A DNA stretch of 64,000 nucleotides, taken from assembly GCF_003289945.1 (NCBI RefSeq), contig NZ_QMBP01000008.1:124001-188000 (forward strand). The letters are read 5' to 3'. The translations under genes and the position numbers were made by a program. Under the pieces are notes generated by a model, which was given only the letters and a program-made list of their open reading frames with translations, made no database searches and was not told the DNA's origin. This DNA is from Mesorhizobium hawassense (GTDB lineage Bacteria > Pseudomonadota > Alphaproteobacteria > Rhizobiales > Rhizobiaceae). Shown piece by piece: positions 33,476 to 41,590 of the stretch; within the stretch, counting starts at the first letter, position 1, and every line of letters starts with the position of its first letter.

Positions 33476-34186
33476 ATGACCAGACATCTTTTGCCCATCG
33501 CGCTCGCTGCCGCGGTCGCGTTCCCGGCGCTTGCAAGCGCCGCCGACACACAACCGCCGCCCCGCATCATCGTGTCCGGCGAAGGCGAAGCGACCGTGGC
33601 GCCGGACATGGCGATCCTTTCGCTCAGCGTCATGCGCGAGGCAAAAAGCGCGCGCGAGGCGCTCGATGCCAACAACGACGCCATGGCGGCGGTGATCGCG
33701 GCGATGAAGTCCGCCGGCATTGCCGACCGCGACCTGCAGACCGCGGGCATCCAGATCAACCCGCGCTACAACTACACCAACAAGGCCGACGGCAGCCAGG
33801 AAGCCGAGCTCGTCGCCTATCAGGTGACCAACACATTGTCCGTGCGCGTGCGCGACGTCGACAAGACCGGCGAGATCCTCGACAAGGCGGTGTCGCTCGG
33901 CGTCAACCAGGGGGGCGGCATCGCCTTCACCAACGACGATCCGAAGGCGACGATCACCGAGGCGCGCAAGAAGGCCGTCGCCGACGCGGTGGCGAAGGCC
34001 AAGACGCTCGCCGAAGCGGCCGGCGTCAGCCTTGGCAAGGTGCTCGAGATCACCGATCAGAACATCGGGCCGGTGCCAATGCCGATGGCCGCCAAGTCGT
34101 TCGATGCCGCCCGCTCGGCCGTGCCGGTGCAGGCTGGCGAAAACTCCTACAACGTCCAGGTGACGGTCACCTTCGAGCTGAAGTGA
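33476..34186 (+). CDS. Secreted SIMPL-domain protein (DUF541)
   Basis: A 236-residue periplasmic protein. Signal peptide: TRHLLPIALAAAVAFPALAS with Ala-X-Ala. The mature part is one SIMPL domain, starting PPRIIVSGEGEATVAPDMAI and ending in YNVQVTVTFELK. Family members are linked to envelope or oxidative stress, without a defined activity. The first chromosomal gene after the tRNA, followed by a terminator. Confidence 0.9.
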   Translation: MTRHLLPIALAAAVAFPALASAADTQPPPRIIVSGEGEATVAPDMAILSLSVMREAKSAREALDANNDAMAAVIAAMKSAGIADRDLQTAGIQINPRYNYTNKADGSQEAELVAYQVTNTLSVRVRDVDKTGEILDKAVSLGVNQGGGIAFTNDDPKATITEARKKAVADAVAKAKTLAEAAGVSLGKVLEITDQNIGPVPMPMAAKSFDAARSAVPVQAGENSYNVQVTVTFELK

Positions 34187-34217
34187 CATCCGGGCGACGG
34201 CCGGACCGGCAATAAAA

Positions 34218-34247
34218 CCCCGGAGGGTCGGACCCTCCGGGGTTTTT
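34218..34247. terminator. Rho-independent terminator after the SIMPL gene
   Basis: A long GC stem CCCCGGAGGGTC...GACCCTCCGGGG followed by TTTTT; A-rich on the other side, so it can act in both directions. Confidence 0.92.
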
Positions 34248-34357
34248 CGAGCCCCACGCTTCAAGCTGGTTGAAGGGGCTCAGCTACTCGAGACTGACTT
34301 CAGAAGGTCATATCCACAGTCGATCCTCGCGGAGGATCGTCCTTCGGCACCCTGGCC

Positions 34358-34708
34358 TCAGCGATAGATGATCGGGCAGCCGCGCTCATTGGCGAAGACC
34401 ACCACCACGCGGTCGCCGTACTGACGGCCGGCCACCTTCACCGTGCGGCGGCTGATGTCGACGATGCGGGCGCGGTGCAGGCCCATGCGTTCGGCCTTGT
34501 CGAGCGCTCGATCCGGCGAGCAGCCGCGCCAGTCGCGGTCGCGGCGCCAGTCGCGGCGGTTATAGTCTTCCTCATCGCCGGTGTAGACGCCGAAACGCGG
34601 GTCGTGCTTGTTGCCGAAGCCGAGATAGAGGCTGTCCGCATGGGCCGCTCCGAGCGTGCCAAGCCCGACAAGGGCCGAAAGGGCTGCCGCCTTGATTATG
34701 TTGAACAT
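34358..34708 (-). CDS. Small exported protein of unknown function
   Basis: A 116-residue protein. Signal peptide MFNIIKAAALSALVGLGTLG with AHA cleavage. The mature part is basic and Arg/Tyr-rich (YNRRDWRRDRDWRG), with one Cys pair (CSPDRALDKAERMGLH and NERGCPIIYR). The ERMGLHRARIV segment recurs in small rhizobial periplasmic proteins; no function is known. Confidence 0.75.
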   Translation of the reverse strand: MFNIIKAAALSALVGLGTLGAAHADSLYLGFGNKHDPRFGVYTGDEEDYNRRDWRRDRDWRGCSPDRALDKAERMGLHRARIVDISRRTVKVAGRQYGDRVVVVFANERGCPIIYR

Positions 34709-34833
34709 CGTCTTCTCTCCTTGTTGTGGGCTGTAGCCCTTCGCACCGATGATTGGCGAACCAATGATTGGAAAATGCCTTCTTGTGTCTGAACTTTCCG
34801 CGAACCGGCCATTCATGTCCGGTTCATGTAAAC

Positions 34834-34985
34834 GCGAACCCGCAGGGTTCGTCGTCCCCATGTAAGCGCGAACCCGCCAGGGTTCGTCGCTCGTCGTCCA
34901 AGCGAACCCGAAGGTCGTCCTCACCTAAACGCGAACCCGCAGGGTTCGTCGTTCCTCGTCAAAAAGCACCCCTCAGGGTTCGTCC
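34834..34985. repeat. Cluster of five short palindromic repeats
   Basis: Copies of GCGAACCCGCAGGGTTCGTC lie at 34834-34854 and 34931-34951 (identical), 34868-34889 (one extra base), 34902-34920 (shortened) and 34965-34985 (degenerate). Each GCGAACCC..GGGTTCG can fold as a hairpin. The last copy overlaps the C-terminal codons and stop of the YcgN-type gene. Irregular spacing and self-complementarity mark it as a REP-like cluster, not CRISPR. Confidence 0.8.
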
Positions 34986-35419
34986 TCTAGTACATAATCA
35001 AAATAGTCGTCCGGCTCGTTCAGGTCGGTTTCCTTGGCCTTCACCCGGCCCTGGATCGAAATGCCGGCTTCATGCACGGTCTCCGCACTTCCCGAAACAA
35101 GCCTGTGCCACCAGTAAAGATCCTGGCCCTCGGCGATCAGCCTGTAGGCGCAGGTTTTTGGCAGCCAGGTGATCGTGCGCACATTCTGCGGGGTCAGCCC
35201 AACGCAATCGGGCACGCGCGCGAGCCTGTTCTCATAGTCGGAGCAGCGGCATTTGTCGGCATCGAACAGCCGGCAGCCGACGCTGGTCCAGAAGATCTCG
35301 CCGGTATCCTCGTCCTCGAGCTTCGACAGACAGCATTTGCCGCAGCCGTCGCAGAGCGATTCCCACTCGGCCGGGGTCATCGCCTCAAGCGTCTTGGTTT
35401 TCCAGAATGGCGCTGTCAT
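34973..35419 (-). CDS. YcgN/UPF0260 family zinc- or iron-binding protein
   Basis: A 148-residue protein with the family's Cys clusters: LCDGCGKCCLSKLEDEDTGE near the N-terminus, CRLFDADKCRCSDY and a later VPDC and TCAYR. The family binds a metal through these cysteines; its cellular role is unknown. Start MTAPFWKTK at 35419. The 3' end runs into the palindromic repeat cluster. Confidence 0.88.
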   Translation of the reverse strand: MTAPFWKTKTLEAMTPAEWESLCDGCGKCCLSKLEDEDTGEIFWTSVGCRLFDADKCRCSDYENRLARVPDCVGLTPQNVRTITWLPKTCAYRLIAEGQDLYWWHRLVSGSAETVHEAGISIQGRVKAKETDLNEPDDYFDYVLEDEP

Positions 35420-35617
35420 TTTGGTGGATTTGGCCCTCCGCGGCTCTCCGGTCAAGCGCTGCTGTCACAGTGACCCGGTATCAACATTAGAAAAACACGA
35501 AATTGCCTTCAAAAGGCCGGCCGAACATCCTTGGCTGGCGTCAATGCCTCGTAACGGAACCAATTGCGGTTGATGAAAGTTTGGGCAGGGATGGGACCCC
35601 ACTAGGAGAAAATTGAT

Positions 35618-37993
35618 ATGAAACGCCAACCACGGATTCTGGCGGGCACGGCAATCGGCCTGCTTATGGCATCCGCGCCGTTGGGCGCGTACCCGCTGCA
35701 GGGGGGTGTCGCCTCCAGCAGCCTGCACGGCACACCGCTCGTCCTGGCGCAGGCTGCCTGCGCCGAAGGCCAGTCGGCCGAGGAATGCGCCCAACAGGGT
35801 AGTGGCCAGCAGGGGGGAGCCGAACAGCCGCGCAAGAAGAAGCGCGAACAGCAGCAGCAAAGCGGATCAGCGCCGGCTGAACAAGCCGCGCCCGCCGAGA
35901 CCGAGCAACAGCCGCGCAAGAAGCGGCAGCTGCAGCAGATGGACAATGCCCAGTCCGGGGAAGCCCCGACCGAGCAGCAGTTCAAGCCGCGCAAGAAGCG
36001 CGAACAGCAGCAACAGCAGATCGAGGCCGCGCCCGCCGATCAGGGTGGCCAGCCTGCGACCGACGAACAGCCGATCAAGCCGCGCAAGAAGCGCGATCAA
36101 CAGCAGCAGACCGAAACGGCTCCTGCCGATCAGGGTGGCGCGCCTGTGACCGATGACCAGCAGCCACGCAAGAAGAAGCGCAACTTCGAAGCGGCGCCGG
36201 CCGAACAGCCCGCCGAGCAATTGGCCCCTGCGACCGACAATCAGCAACCACAGCAGGGCAACCAGTTCAAGAAGAAGCGCAAGCAGCAGACGGAGGGCAC
36301 CTCGACCGAGCAACCTGCTGACCAGGCTGCGCCCGCAGAACAGGCGGCCCCCGCCAACGACAACCAGCAAGGCGGCAATCAGTTCAAGAAGAGACACAAG
36401 CAGAACCAGCAGGGCGAGACCGCCCCGGCCGAGCAGACGCAGACCAACGAGCCGGCCAAAAAGCCGGCGCCGGCAGGTGAACCCGTGCCGCAGGCCGAGC
36501 CGCTGCAAAATGGCGAGCAGCCGACCCAGGGTGAACAGGCCCAGGACAAGAAGAAGCGCGGCAAGAAGCCGACTTTCGAACAGCCGGCAAATGGCGAGCA
36601 GCCCGCGACGGGCGAGCAGCCTGCGACGGGTGAGCAGCCAAAGACCGGCGAGCAGACAAAAACCGGCCGCAAACTCCTTAACGGCGAGCAGCAACCCGCA
36701 ACCGGCGAGCAGCCCGCCAACGGCGAACAGCCGGCCAACAACAACCAACCGGCCAATGGCGGCAACGCCGCGCAGGGCGAAACCGCCAATCCGAACGAGG
36801 CGCCCGTCCTGGACAGCCAGAAGGATGCCGTGCGCAAGCACCGGGGCCGCAACGACAACGGCCAGAACGGCGGGGCTCAGACCGGTGGCGCTCAAACCGA
36901 AAATGGCCAGGCCGGCACCGGCCAAAACGCCAATCAGGCCGGAGAGCAGCAAGGTGGCCAGCAGACGCAGAAGCCGGCTTCGGTCGATCAGGGTCCGCCG
37001 CCCACCGACGACAAGTCGGCGCAGCAGGCGATCAAGCCCGAGAAGATCGTTCCTGTGGACGAGGAGAAGGGCAAGCGGATCGAGCTCACGCCCGATCAGA
37101 TCGTCCGCGAACGCCGCCGGCCGCAGGGCACGGATGTCGTCAAGCAGTTCGGCGACCGCGTGATCCTCCAGTTCAACAACCAGACGTTCGTCGAAAGCAA
37201 TGAGGCGCCACGCATCACCCGCGGCGCCAGGGACGTCTACTATGAGGATCTGTCGGGCGGCCGCACCCGCGAGACGGTCGAACGCGGCAATGGCGTTCGC
37301 GTCGTCACCATCCGCAACCGCTATGGCGATGTCATCCAGCGCTCGCGCATCATGCCGGATGGCCGCGAATATATCCTGAGCTATGTCGACGAGCGGCAGT
37401 ACCAGGACAACGAGGATTGGCGCGATCCCGGCGACGACCTGCCGCCGATGCGCCTCACCATCCCGCGGCGGGACTACATTCTCGGTTCCGAGGATGTCGA
37501 AAGCGACGACGACTACTACACATTCCTCGAGCAGCCACCGGTGGAAAGAGTGCAGCGTCTCTATTCGATCGACGAGGTCAAGCGCTCGGCCCGCGTGCGC
37601 GACATCGCCCGGCGTATCGATCTCGACACGCTGAACTTCGAATTCGGCTCGGCGACTATCTCCGACGCGGAGGTGCAGAAGCTCGATGGCGTCGCCAACG
37701 CCATGGAAAAGCTGCTGAAGAAAAACCCTGCCGAGACCTTCCTGATCGAAGGCCACACCGACGCCGTCGGCACGCCGGAGGCAAATCTTGCCCTCTCGGA
37801 CCGCCGCGCCGAAGCGGTTGCCGAGGCACTCACCAATGCCTTTGGCATCCCGGCCGAAAACCTCACCACGCAGGGCTATGGCGAGGAGTATCTCAAGGTG
37901 AACACGCCCGGTCCGAACCGTGAGAACCGGCGTGTCGCGATCCGCCGCATCACTTCGCTGGTGGCGCCGGTGGCAAGCAACAGCGATCAGTGA
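35618..37993 (+). CDS. OmpA-family protein with a long repetitive basic/Gln-rich region
   Basis: A 791-residue envelope protein. A signal peptide (residues 1-24 or so) leads into about 440 residues of low complexity: PRKKREQQQQ-like basic/Gln clusters recur about every 25-30 residues between Ala/Pro/Glu stretches, then tandem TGEQPA/NGEQPA hexapeptides. Residues about 470-650 form a conserved region (RIELTPDQIVRERRRPQGTD, DVVKQFGDRVILQF). The C-terminus (about 665-780) is an OmpA peptidoglycan-binding domain with FEFGSATISD, IEGHTDAVGTPEANLALSDR and NRRVAIRRI. It probably tethers the outer membrane to the cell wall; the repeats may span the periplasm. Confidence 0.88.
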   Translation: MKRQPRILAGTAIGLLMASAPLGAYPLQGGVASSSLHGTPLVLAQAACAEGQSAEECAQQGSGQQGGAEQPRKKKREQQQQSGSAPAEQAAPAETEQQPRKKRQLQQMDNAQSGEAPTEQQFKPRKKREQQQQQIEAAPADQGGQPATDEQPIKPRKKRDQQQQTETAPADQGGAPVTDDQQPRKKKRNFEAAPAEQPAEQLAPATDNQQPQQGNQFKKKRKQQTEGTSTEQPADQAAPAEQAAPANDNQQGGNQFKKRHKQNQQGETAPAEQTQTNEPAKKPAPAGEPVPQAEPLQNGEQPTQGEQAQDKKKRGKKPTFEQPANGEQPATGEQPATGEQPKTGEQTKTGRKLLNGEQQPATGEQPANGEQPANNNQPANGGNAAQGETANPNEAPVLDSQKDAVRKHRGRNDNGQNGGAQTGGAQTENGQAGTGQNANQAGEQQGGQQTQKPASVDQGPPPTDDKSAQQAIKPEKIVPVDEEKGKRIELTPDQIVRERRRPQGTDVVKQFGDRVILQFNNQTFVESNEAPRITRGARDVYYEDLSGGRTRETVERGNGVRVVTIRNRYGDVIQRSRIMPDGREYILSYVDERQYQDNEDWRDPGDDLPPMRLTIPRRDYILGSEDVESDDDYYTFLEQPPVERVQRLYSIDEVKRSARVRDIARRIDLDTLNFEFGSATISDAEVQKLDGVANAMEKLLKKNPAETFLIEGHTDAVGTPEANLALSDRRAEAVAEALTNAFGIPAENLTTQGYGEEYLKVNTPGPNRENRRVAIRRITSLVAPVASNSDQ

Positions 37994-38003
37994 TCAGTGC
38001 ATG

Positions 38004-38099
38004 TCGCCCAAAAGTGTGCAGCGGTTTTGGGAAAACGACATGCATTAAACAGAGACATAAACCGCGTCGCGCTGAGCCCATTCAGCGCGACGCGGTTTA
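38004..38099. repeat. Rhizobial palindromic intergenic elements after the OmpA gene
   Basis: The words ATGTCGCCCAAAAGTG (38004) and GTTTTGGGAAAACGACATG (about 38025) form an imperfect inverted repeat, and TAAACCGCGTCGCGCTGA (38058-38075) pairs perfectly with 38082-38099 around a 6-nt loop. Related words occur at 52780-52830. They look like dispersed rhizobial intergenic mosaic elements. Confidence 0.65.
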
Positions 38100-38152
38100 G
38101 CGTTTGATTTCAGGATCCTGCCCGGATTTTCGGAATCAGTGCGCAAGATCAA

Positions 38153-38179
38153 GGCCCGTCCGCCCGGACGGGCCTTTTT
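38153..38179 (+). terminator. Rho-independent terminator
   Basis: GGCCCGTCC GCCC GGACGGGCC followed by TTTTTC; the probable end of the OmpA-family transcript. Confidence 0.88.
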
Positions 38180-38255
38180 CTTGCCGGCTCGAGAAGAATT
38201 GTCCTGCCCGGCCCGCCCTGCTCATTGAATCGCCGCATTGCGGCACCCAGATTCC

Positions 38256-38336
38256 GGACAGGGGCGTTCCCTGCCCTGTCCCGACTCCAGCGGGACATAC
38301 TGAGCCCCGCCGGATCCCCTCTCCGGCGGGGTTTTT
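38256..38336 (+). ncRNA. Candidate small RNA or attenuator before the YqhA-type gene
   Basis: GGACAGGG (38256-38263) can pair with CCCTGTCC (38274-38281), while GTCCC at 38278-38282 can instead pair with GGGAC (38292-38296). These are mutually exclusive hairpins. A strong terminator follows at once: CCCCGCCGG (38305-38313) with CCGGCGGGG (38323-38331) and TTTTTG. The layout fits a terminated small RNA or a leader controlling the gene at 38399. No promoter is obvious. Confidence 0.4.
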
Positions 38337-38398
38337 GTCTTGAAAACTGGTCCTATCTGGCCGAAATACGCCCTATCGCAATTTGACCGGAACCCTTC

Positions 38399-38917
38399 AT
38401 GAAGCGTCTCGAACTCGCCATCGAATCCGTCATCCTGGCCTCGCGCTGGCTGCTCGTCGTCTTCTATCTCGGCCTCGGCGTGGCATTGGCGATCTACGCG
38501 CTGTCGTTCGGCAAGAAGCTCTACGAGTTCGTGATGACTGCCTTCACACTCGGTGATACCGAGACGATCCTGAAGATGCTCGGCCTGATCGACGCCGCTC
38601 TCGTCGCTTCGCTGGTGGTGATGGTGATCATCTCGGGCTACGAGAATTTCGTCAGCCGCTTCGACGAGCAGGACGGCGAGGTCCACTGGCTGGGCACGAT
38701 CGACGTCGGCTCGCTGAAGGTCAAGGTCGCCTCGACCATCGTCGCCATCTCCTCCATCCACCTTTTGCAGGTGTTCCTGAACTCCGTGTCCTATACGACC
38801 GACCAGCTGATGTGGCTGACCATCATCCACCTCGCCTTCGTCGTCTCGGCGCTGATGCTGGCCTATATCGACCGCGTCATGGCGCTGGCCAAAGGCAAGA
38901 AGGCCGAGATGGATTGA
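38399..38917 (+). CDS. YqhA/UPF0114 family inner-membrane protein
   Basis: A 172-residue membrane protein with four predicted segments: WLLVVFYLGLGVALAIYALS, the AALVASLVVMVIIS stretch, a third around residue 120 and IIHLAFVVSALMLAYIDRVM. The length and the central RFDEQDGEVHWLGTIDVGSL fit the UPF0114 family. Function is unknown. It is preceded by the terminator/attenuator at 38305-38336 and convergent with the SDR gene, 16 bp away. Confidence 0.9.
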   Translation: MKRLELAIESVILASRWLLVVFYLGLGVALAIYALSFGKKLYEFVMTAFTLGDTETILKMLGLIDAALVASLVVMVIISGYENFVSRFDEQDGEVHWLGTIDVGSLKVKVASTIVAISSIHLLQVFLNSVSYTTDQLMWLTIIHLAFVVSALMLAYIDRVMALAKGKKAEMD

Positions 38918-38933
38918 GGCGGGGCGCGCTCCG

Positions 38934-39800
38934 TCAGTAGATCCTTTTGACCTTCGTCTGCGAGTTCGCAAACACCTCGTCGGGGACAAAAAAGTCGCCC
39001 GCGAGCTGATCGGCCGCGCCCGGCGCGTAGATCGAAAAGTCCGTCACGCCTTCGGCGCGCAGCACTTCCTCATCGATGTAGAAATTGCCGGTCGCCTCGC
39101 GCGACGGGCGCAGGAAGACCGCACGCGCGGCGTCGGCCATGATGTCGGGCGAGCGGCTCATCGCCGCCACCGTCGCGCCGCCGAGAAGATTGCGCACCGC
39201 GGCCGTATCGATGGTCGAGATCGGCCAGAGCGAATTGACGGCGATGCCATCCTTGGCGAACTCGGCGCTCATGCCCAGCGTGCACATCGACATGCCGAAC
39301 TTCGCCATGGTGTAGGCGACGTGGTTCTTGAACCACTTGGCCTTCATGTCGAGCGGCGGCGCCAGATTGAGGATGTGCGGGTTCTTCGCCGACTTAAGGT
39401 GCGGGATGCACGTTTTGGAGACCAGGAAGGTGCCGCGCGTGTTGATCTGATGCATTAGGTCGTAGCGCTTCATGTCGGTCTCCAGCGTGCCGGTGAGCTG
39501 GATGGCGCTGGCGTTGTTGACGCAGATGTCGATGCCGCCGAACCGCTCCACCGTCTTGGCCACCGCATCGGCAACCTGCGCCTCGTCGCGGATGTCGCAA
39601 AGCACCGGCAGCGCTTTGCCGCCAGCCTGCTCGATCTCCTCGGCAGCGCTGTAGATCGTGCCTGGCAGTTTCGGATGCGGCTCGGCGGTTTTGGCCGCGA
39701 TCGTCACATTGGCGCCGTCGCGCGCTGCCCGCAGCGCGATGGCGAGACCAATGCCGCGCGATCCGCCCGAGATGAACAGCGTCTTTCCGTTGAGCGACAT
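38934..39800 (-). CDS. SDR-family oxidoreductase
   Basis: A 288-residue short-chain dehydrogenase. The cofactor loop is FISGGSRGIGLAIALRAARD, the NNAS motif is at VNNASAIQL and the catalytic YxxxK is YTMAK with the upstream LNLAPP replacing the usual serine region. The AAKTAEPHPKLPGTI segment is typical of the HSDL2-like branch. The substrate is unknown. Confidence 0.9.
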   Translation of the reverse strand: MSLNGKTLFISGGSRGIGLAIALRAARDGANVTIAAKTAEPHPKLPGTIYSAAEEIEQAGGKALPVLCDIRDEAQVADAVAKTVERFGGIDICVNNASAIQLTGTLETDMKRYDLMHQINTRGTFLVSKTCIPHLKSAKNPHILNLAPPLDMKAKWFKNHVAYTMAKFGMSMCTLGMSAEFAKDGIAVNSLWPISTIDTAAVRNLLGGATVAAMSRSPDIMADAARAVFLRPSREATGNFYIDEEVLRAEGVTDFSIYAPGAADQLAGDFFVPDEVFANSQTKVKRIY

Positions 39801-39904
39801 CCTTCGCCTCCCTCTGCATGTGGGAAGGCAACTTGCGCGGCGGACAGCCCTGGCGCAAGGCCCAAGGCGCCCGTCCGAGCTTACGCAGCGTCGTGCCGAA
39901 AGGT

Positions 39905-40546
39905 CTAGACCAGCACCAGCCCCTGCCGCATGGCAATCGCGATCGCATCGGTTCGGTTGGCGGCGCCGAGCTTGATCAGGATGGCGGCGACATGGAACTT
40001 CGCTGTGTGCACGGAAATGTTGAGTCGCCTGGCGATCACCTTGTTCGGCGCGCCTTCGGCGAGCAGCGCCAACACCTCCGCCTCGCGCGGCGACAAGGCC
40101 GGGCGTGCCAGACTGTCCGACACATCCTCGTCGGCGAGGTCATCGTGGAAATCGTCATGCGCGGCCTCTGACGGTCCCGCCCTGCTGACGCGATAGCCGG
40201 AAGCAGCCAGCCGCGCCGCGGCGACGATCAACAGGCCATCGGCCGACGGCGGCAGCACGGCAACCACGTTGCCGGGAAGCGGTTCCTGCCCGCTGCGGCG
40301 GGAAATCAGCACAACGGGCATCGTCGAGCCGATGGCTCGACCCTCCAACGCGCTGTCATCGGTCACCGCGACATCCGCTGGCTGGCCGGTGCCGCGCCCA
40401 GCCAGTGTCGGCAGCAGGTCGTCACTGGCGGCGAGCGCGTCCGCAAGCTGCTCGGCGCGCTGGGCATCGCCGAGCGCCACCAGCACCGTCAGCCGGTGGG
40501 CTAACGGTTCCGGTCGCGCGATCACTCGTGCTGCGCTGTTCGCCAT
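39905..40546 (-). CDS. LuxR-type regulator with a degenerate receiver-like domain
   Basis: A 213-residue protein. The C-terminal LuxR HTH is intact (LSPREAEVLALLAEGAPNKV, then SVHTAKFHVAAILIKLGA). The N-terminal 120 residues resemble a response-regulator fold, but the expected phospho-Asp region reads DVAVTDDSAL and no paired kinase is near, so a phosphorylation-independent input is likely. It starts 8 bp after the pseudoprotease gene and is co-transcribed with it. Confidence 0.82.
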   Translation of the reverse strand: MANSAARVIARPEPLAHRLTVLVALGDAQRAEQLADALAASDDLLPTLAGRGTGQPADVAVTDDSALEGRAIGSTMPVVLISRRSGQEPLPGNVVAVLPPSADGLLIVAAARLAASGYRVSRAGPSEAAHDDFHDDLADEDVSDSLARPALSPREAEVLALLAEGAPNKVIARRLNISVHTAKFHVAAILIKLGAANRTDAIAIAMRQGLVLV

Positions 40547-40554
40547 CGGTCCTC

Positions 40555-41430
40555 TCAGCTCAGCGGCTTCTCGCCGATGGTGATCGAGACGTCGCGCTGC
40601 GCGCCGCCGCTCGAAACACCGAGCATCACGGTGGTGCCGGCGCTGTCCGGGCCGAGCTTGCGGATCAGCTCACGCGGGCCATGCACGGCCTCGCCGTTCC
40701 AGGCGACGACGATGTCGCCGACATGCAGCCCGGCGGCCTTGGCCGGACCGTTGTCGTCAAGACTCATCACCATGGCGCCTTTCGTGTCGCCGTTGTGGAT
40801 CGGATGCAGCCCGGCGCCAAGATAGCCGCGCGCGACATGCCCCTTCTCGCGCAGCGTCGCCACCGCGCGCTCGATGGTCTCATAGGGCATGACCAGGGCC
40901 CGCCGGCGTGGTCCGAACAAGAGCATGCCGATCAAGCCTCCCTTGGCATCGAGCACCGGCCCGCCCTCGAAGCGGCCGCCGGTGTTGATGGCGAGGTTGA
41001 TGCGCCGGTCGATCGTGCCGCCGCGCATCGAGCGCCAGGCCGGACCGACCTCGCCGACCGTGCCGAACACGGCAAGCGCGGCGCCGTCGCTGTTGCCGAC
41101 GGCGATCGCCAGATTGCCGGGGCGCACGGCGCCGGACTGCGCCAGTTGCGGCAGACCGGCGGAAGCCGAAGCCGGCTTCAGCAGGGCAACACCCGTCGAA
41201 GGGTCGCGGCCGACGAGCTCGGCCTTGACGGTTTCGCCAGAGGCCAGCGTCAGTTCGATCTCCTCGCCCGCCTCGACCGCCTCCTCGGCGGTGACGAAGT
41301 AGCCGTCGCGCCAATGGAAGGCGCTCGCGGTGCGGTGGTGGTGCGTGGCGAAGCTCGCCAGCGCCGGAGCGGCCGCCGCCGCTACGTCGGCAATGGCGTC
41401 GGAAAAGGCACTGAGGTTGAAGTCGCTCAT
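40555..41430 (-). CDS. HtrA-like PDZ protein that has lost its catalytic triad
   Basis: A 291-residue protein with a trypsin-like fold (residues about 25-190) and a C-terminal PDZ domain (GAMVMSLDDNGPAKAAGLHV). Compared with the divergent neighbour at 41591, the His block is replaced (TAEEAVEAGEEI instead of TNFHVVGD), the Asp block reads PSTGVALL instead of PDTDIALV, and the Ser block GRFEGGPVL replaces GNSGGPLV. It is therefore a pseudoprotease. It has no signal peptide and shares an operon with a LuxR-type regulator, so it may sense or scaffold. Confidence 0.85.
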   Translation of the reverse strand: MSDFNLSAFSDAIADVAAAAAPALASFATHHHRTASAFHWRDGYFVTAEEAVEAGEEIELTLASGETVKAELVGRDPSTGVALLKPASASAGLPQLAQSGAVRPGNLAIAVGNSDGAALAVFGTVGEVGPAWRSMRGGTIDRRINLAINTGGRFEGGPVLDAKGGLIGMLLFGPRRRALVMPYETIERAVATLREKGHVARGYLGAGLHPIHNGDTKGAMVMSLDDNGPAKAAGLHVGDIVVAWNGEAVHGPRELIRKLGPDSAGTTVMLGVSSGGAQRDVSITIGEKPLS

Positions 41431-41590
41431 AAGAAAATCTCCTGGGTTCGGTGACCCAGATATCGCTCCAAGACGCAGCCGCGCATACTCGCCTGACGGC
41501 TAGTCGGCGGGCGAACTGGCCATGTGGTCAGGTCGCGGCGCCCGCGGCTGCTCCGCACATATAGTCATCATTCGATACGGGAACACGCCG

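Noticed and set aside
34834..34985. A CRISPR array
   Set aside because: The repeats are self-palindromic, unevenly spaced, partly degenerate, and no cas genes are near.
35867..37756. A 629-residue open frame antisense to the OmpA-family gene
   Set aside because: Its Leu/Arg-rich repeats are the complement of Gln/Lys/Glu codons in the real gene; the signal peptide and OmpA domain lie on the + strand.
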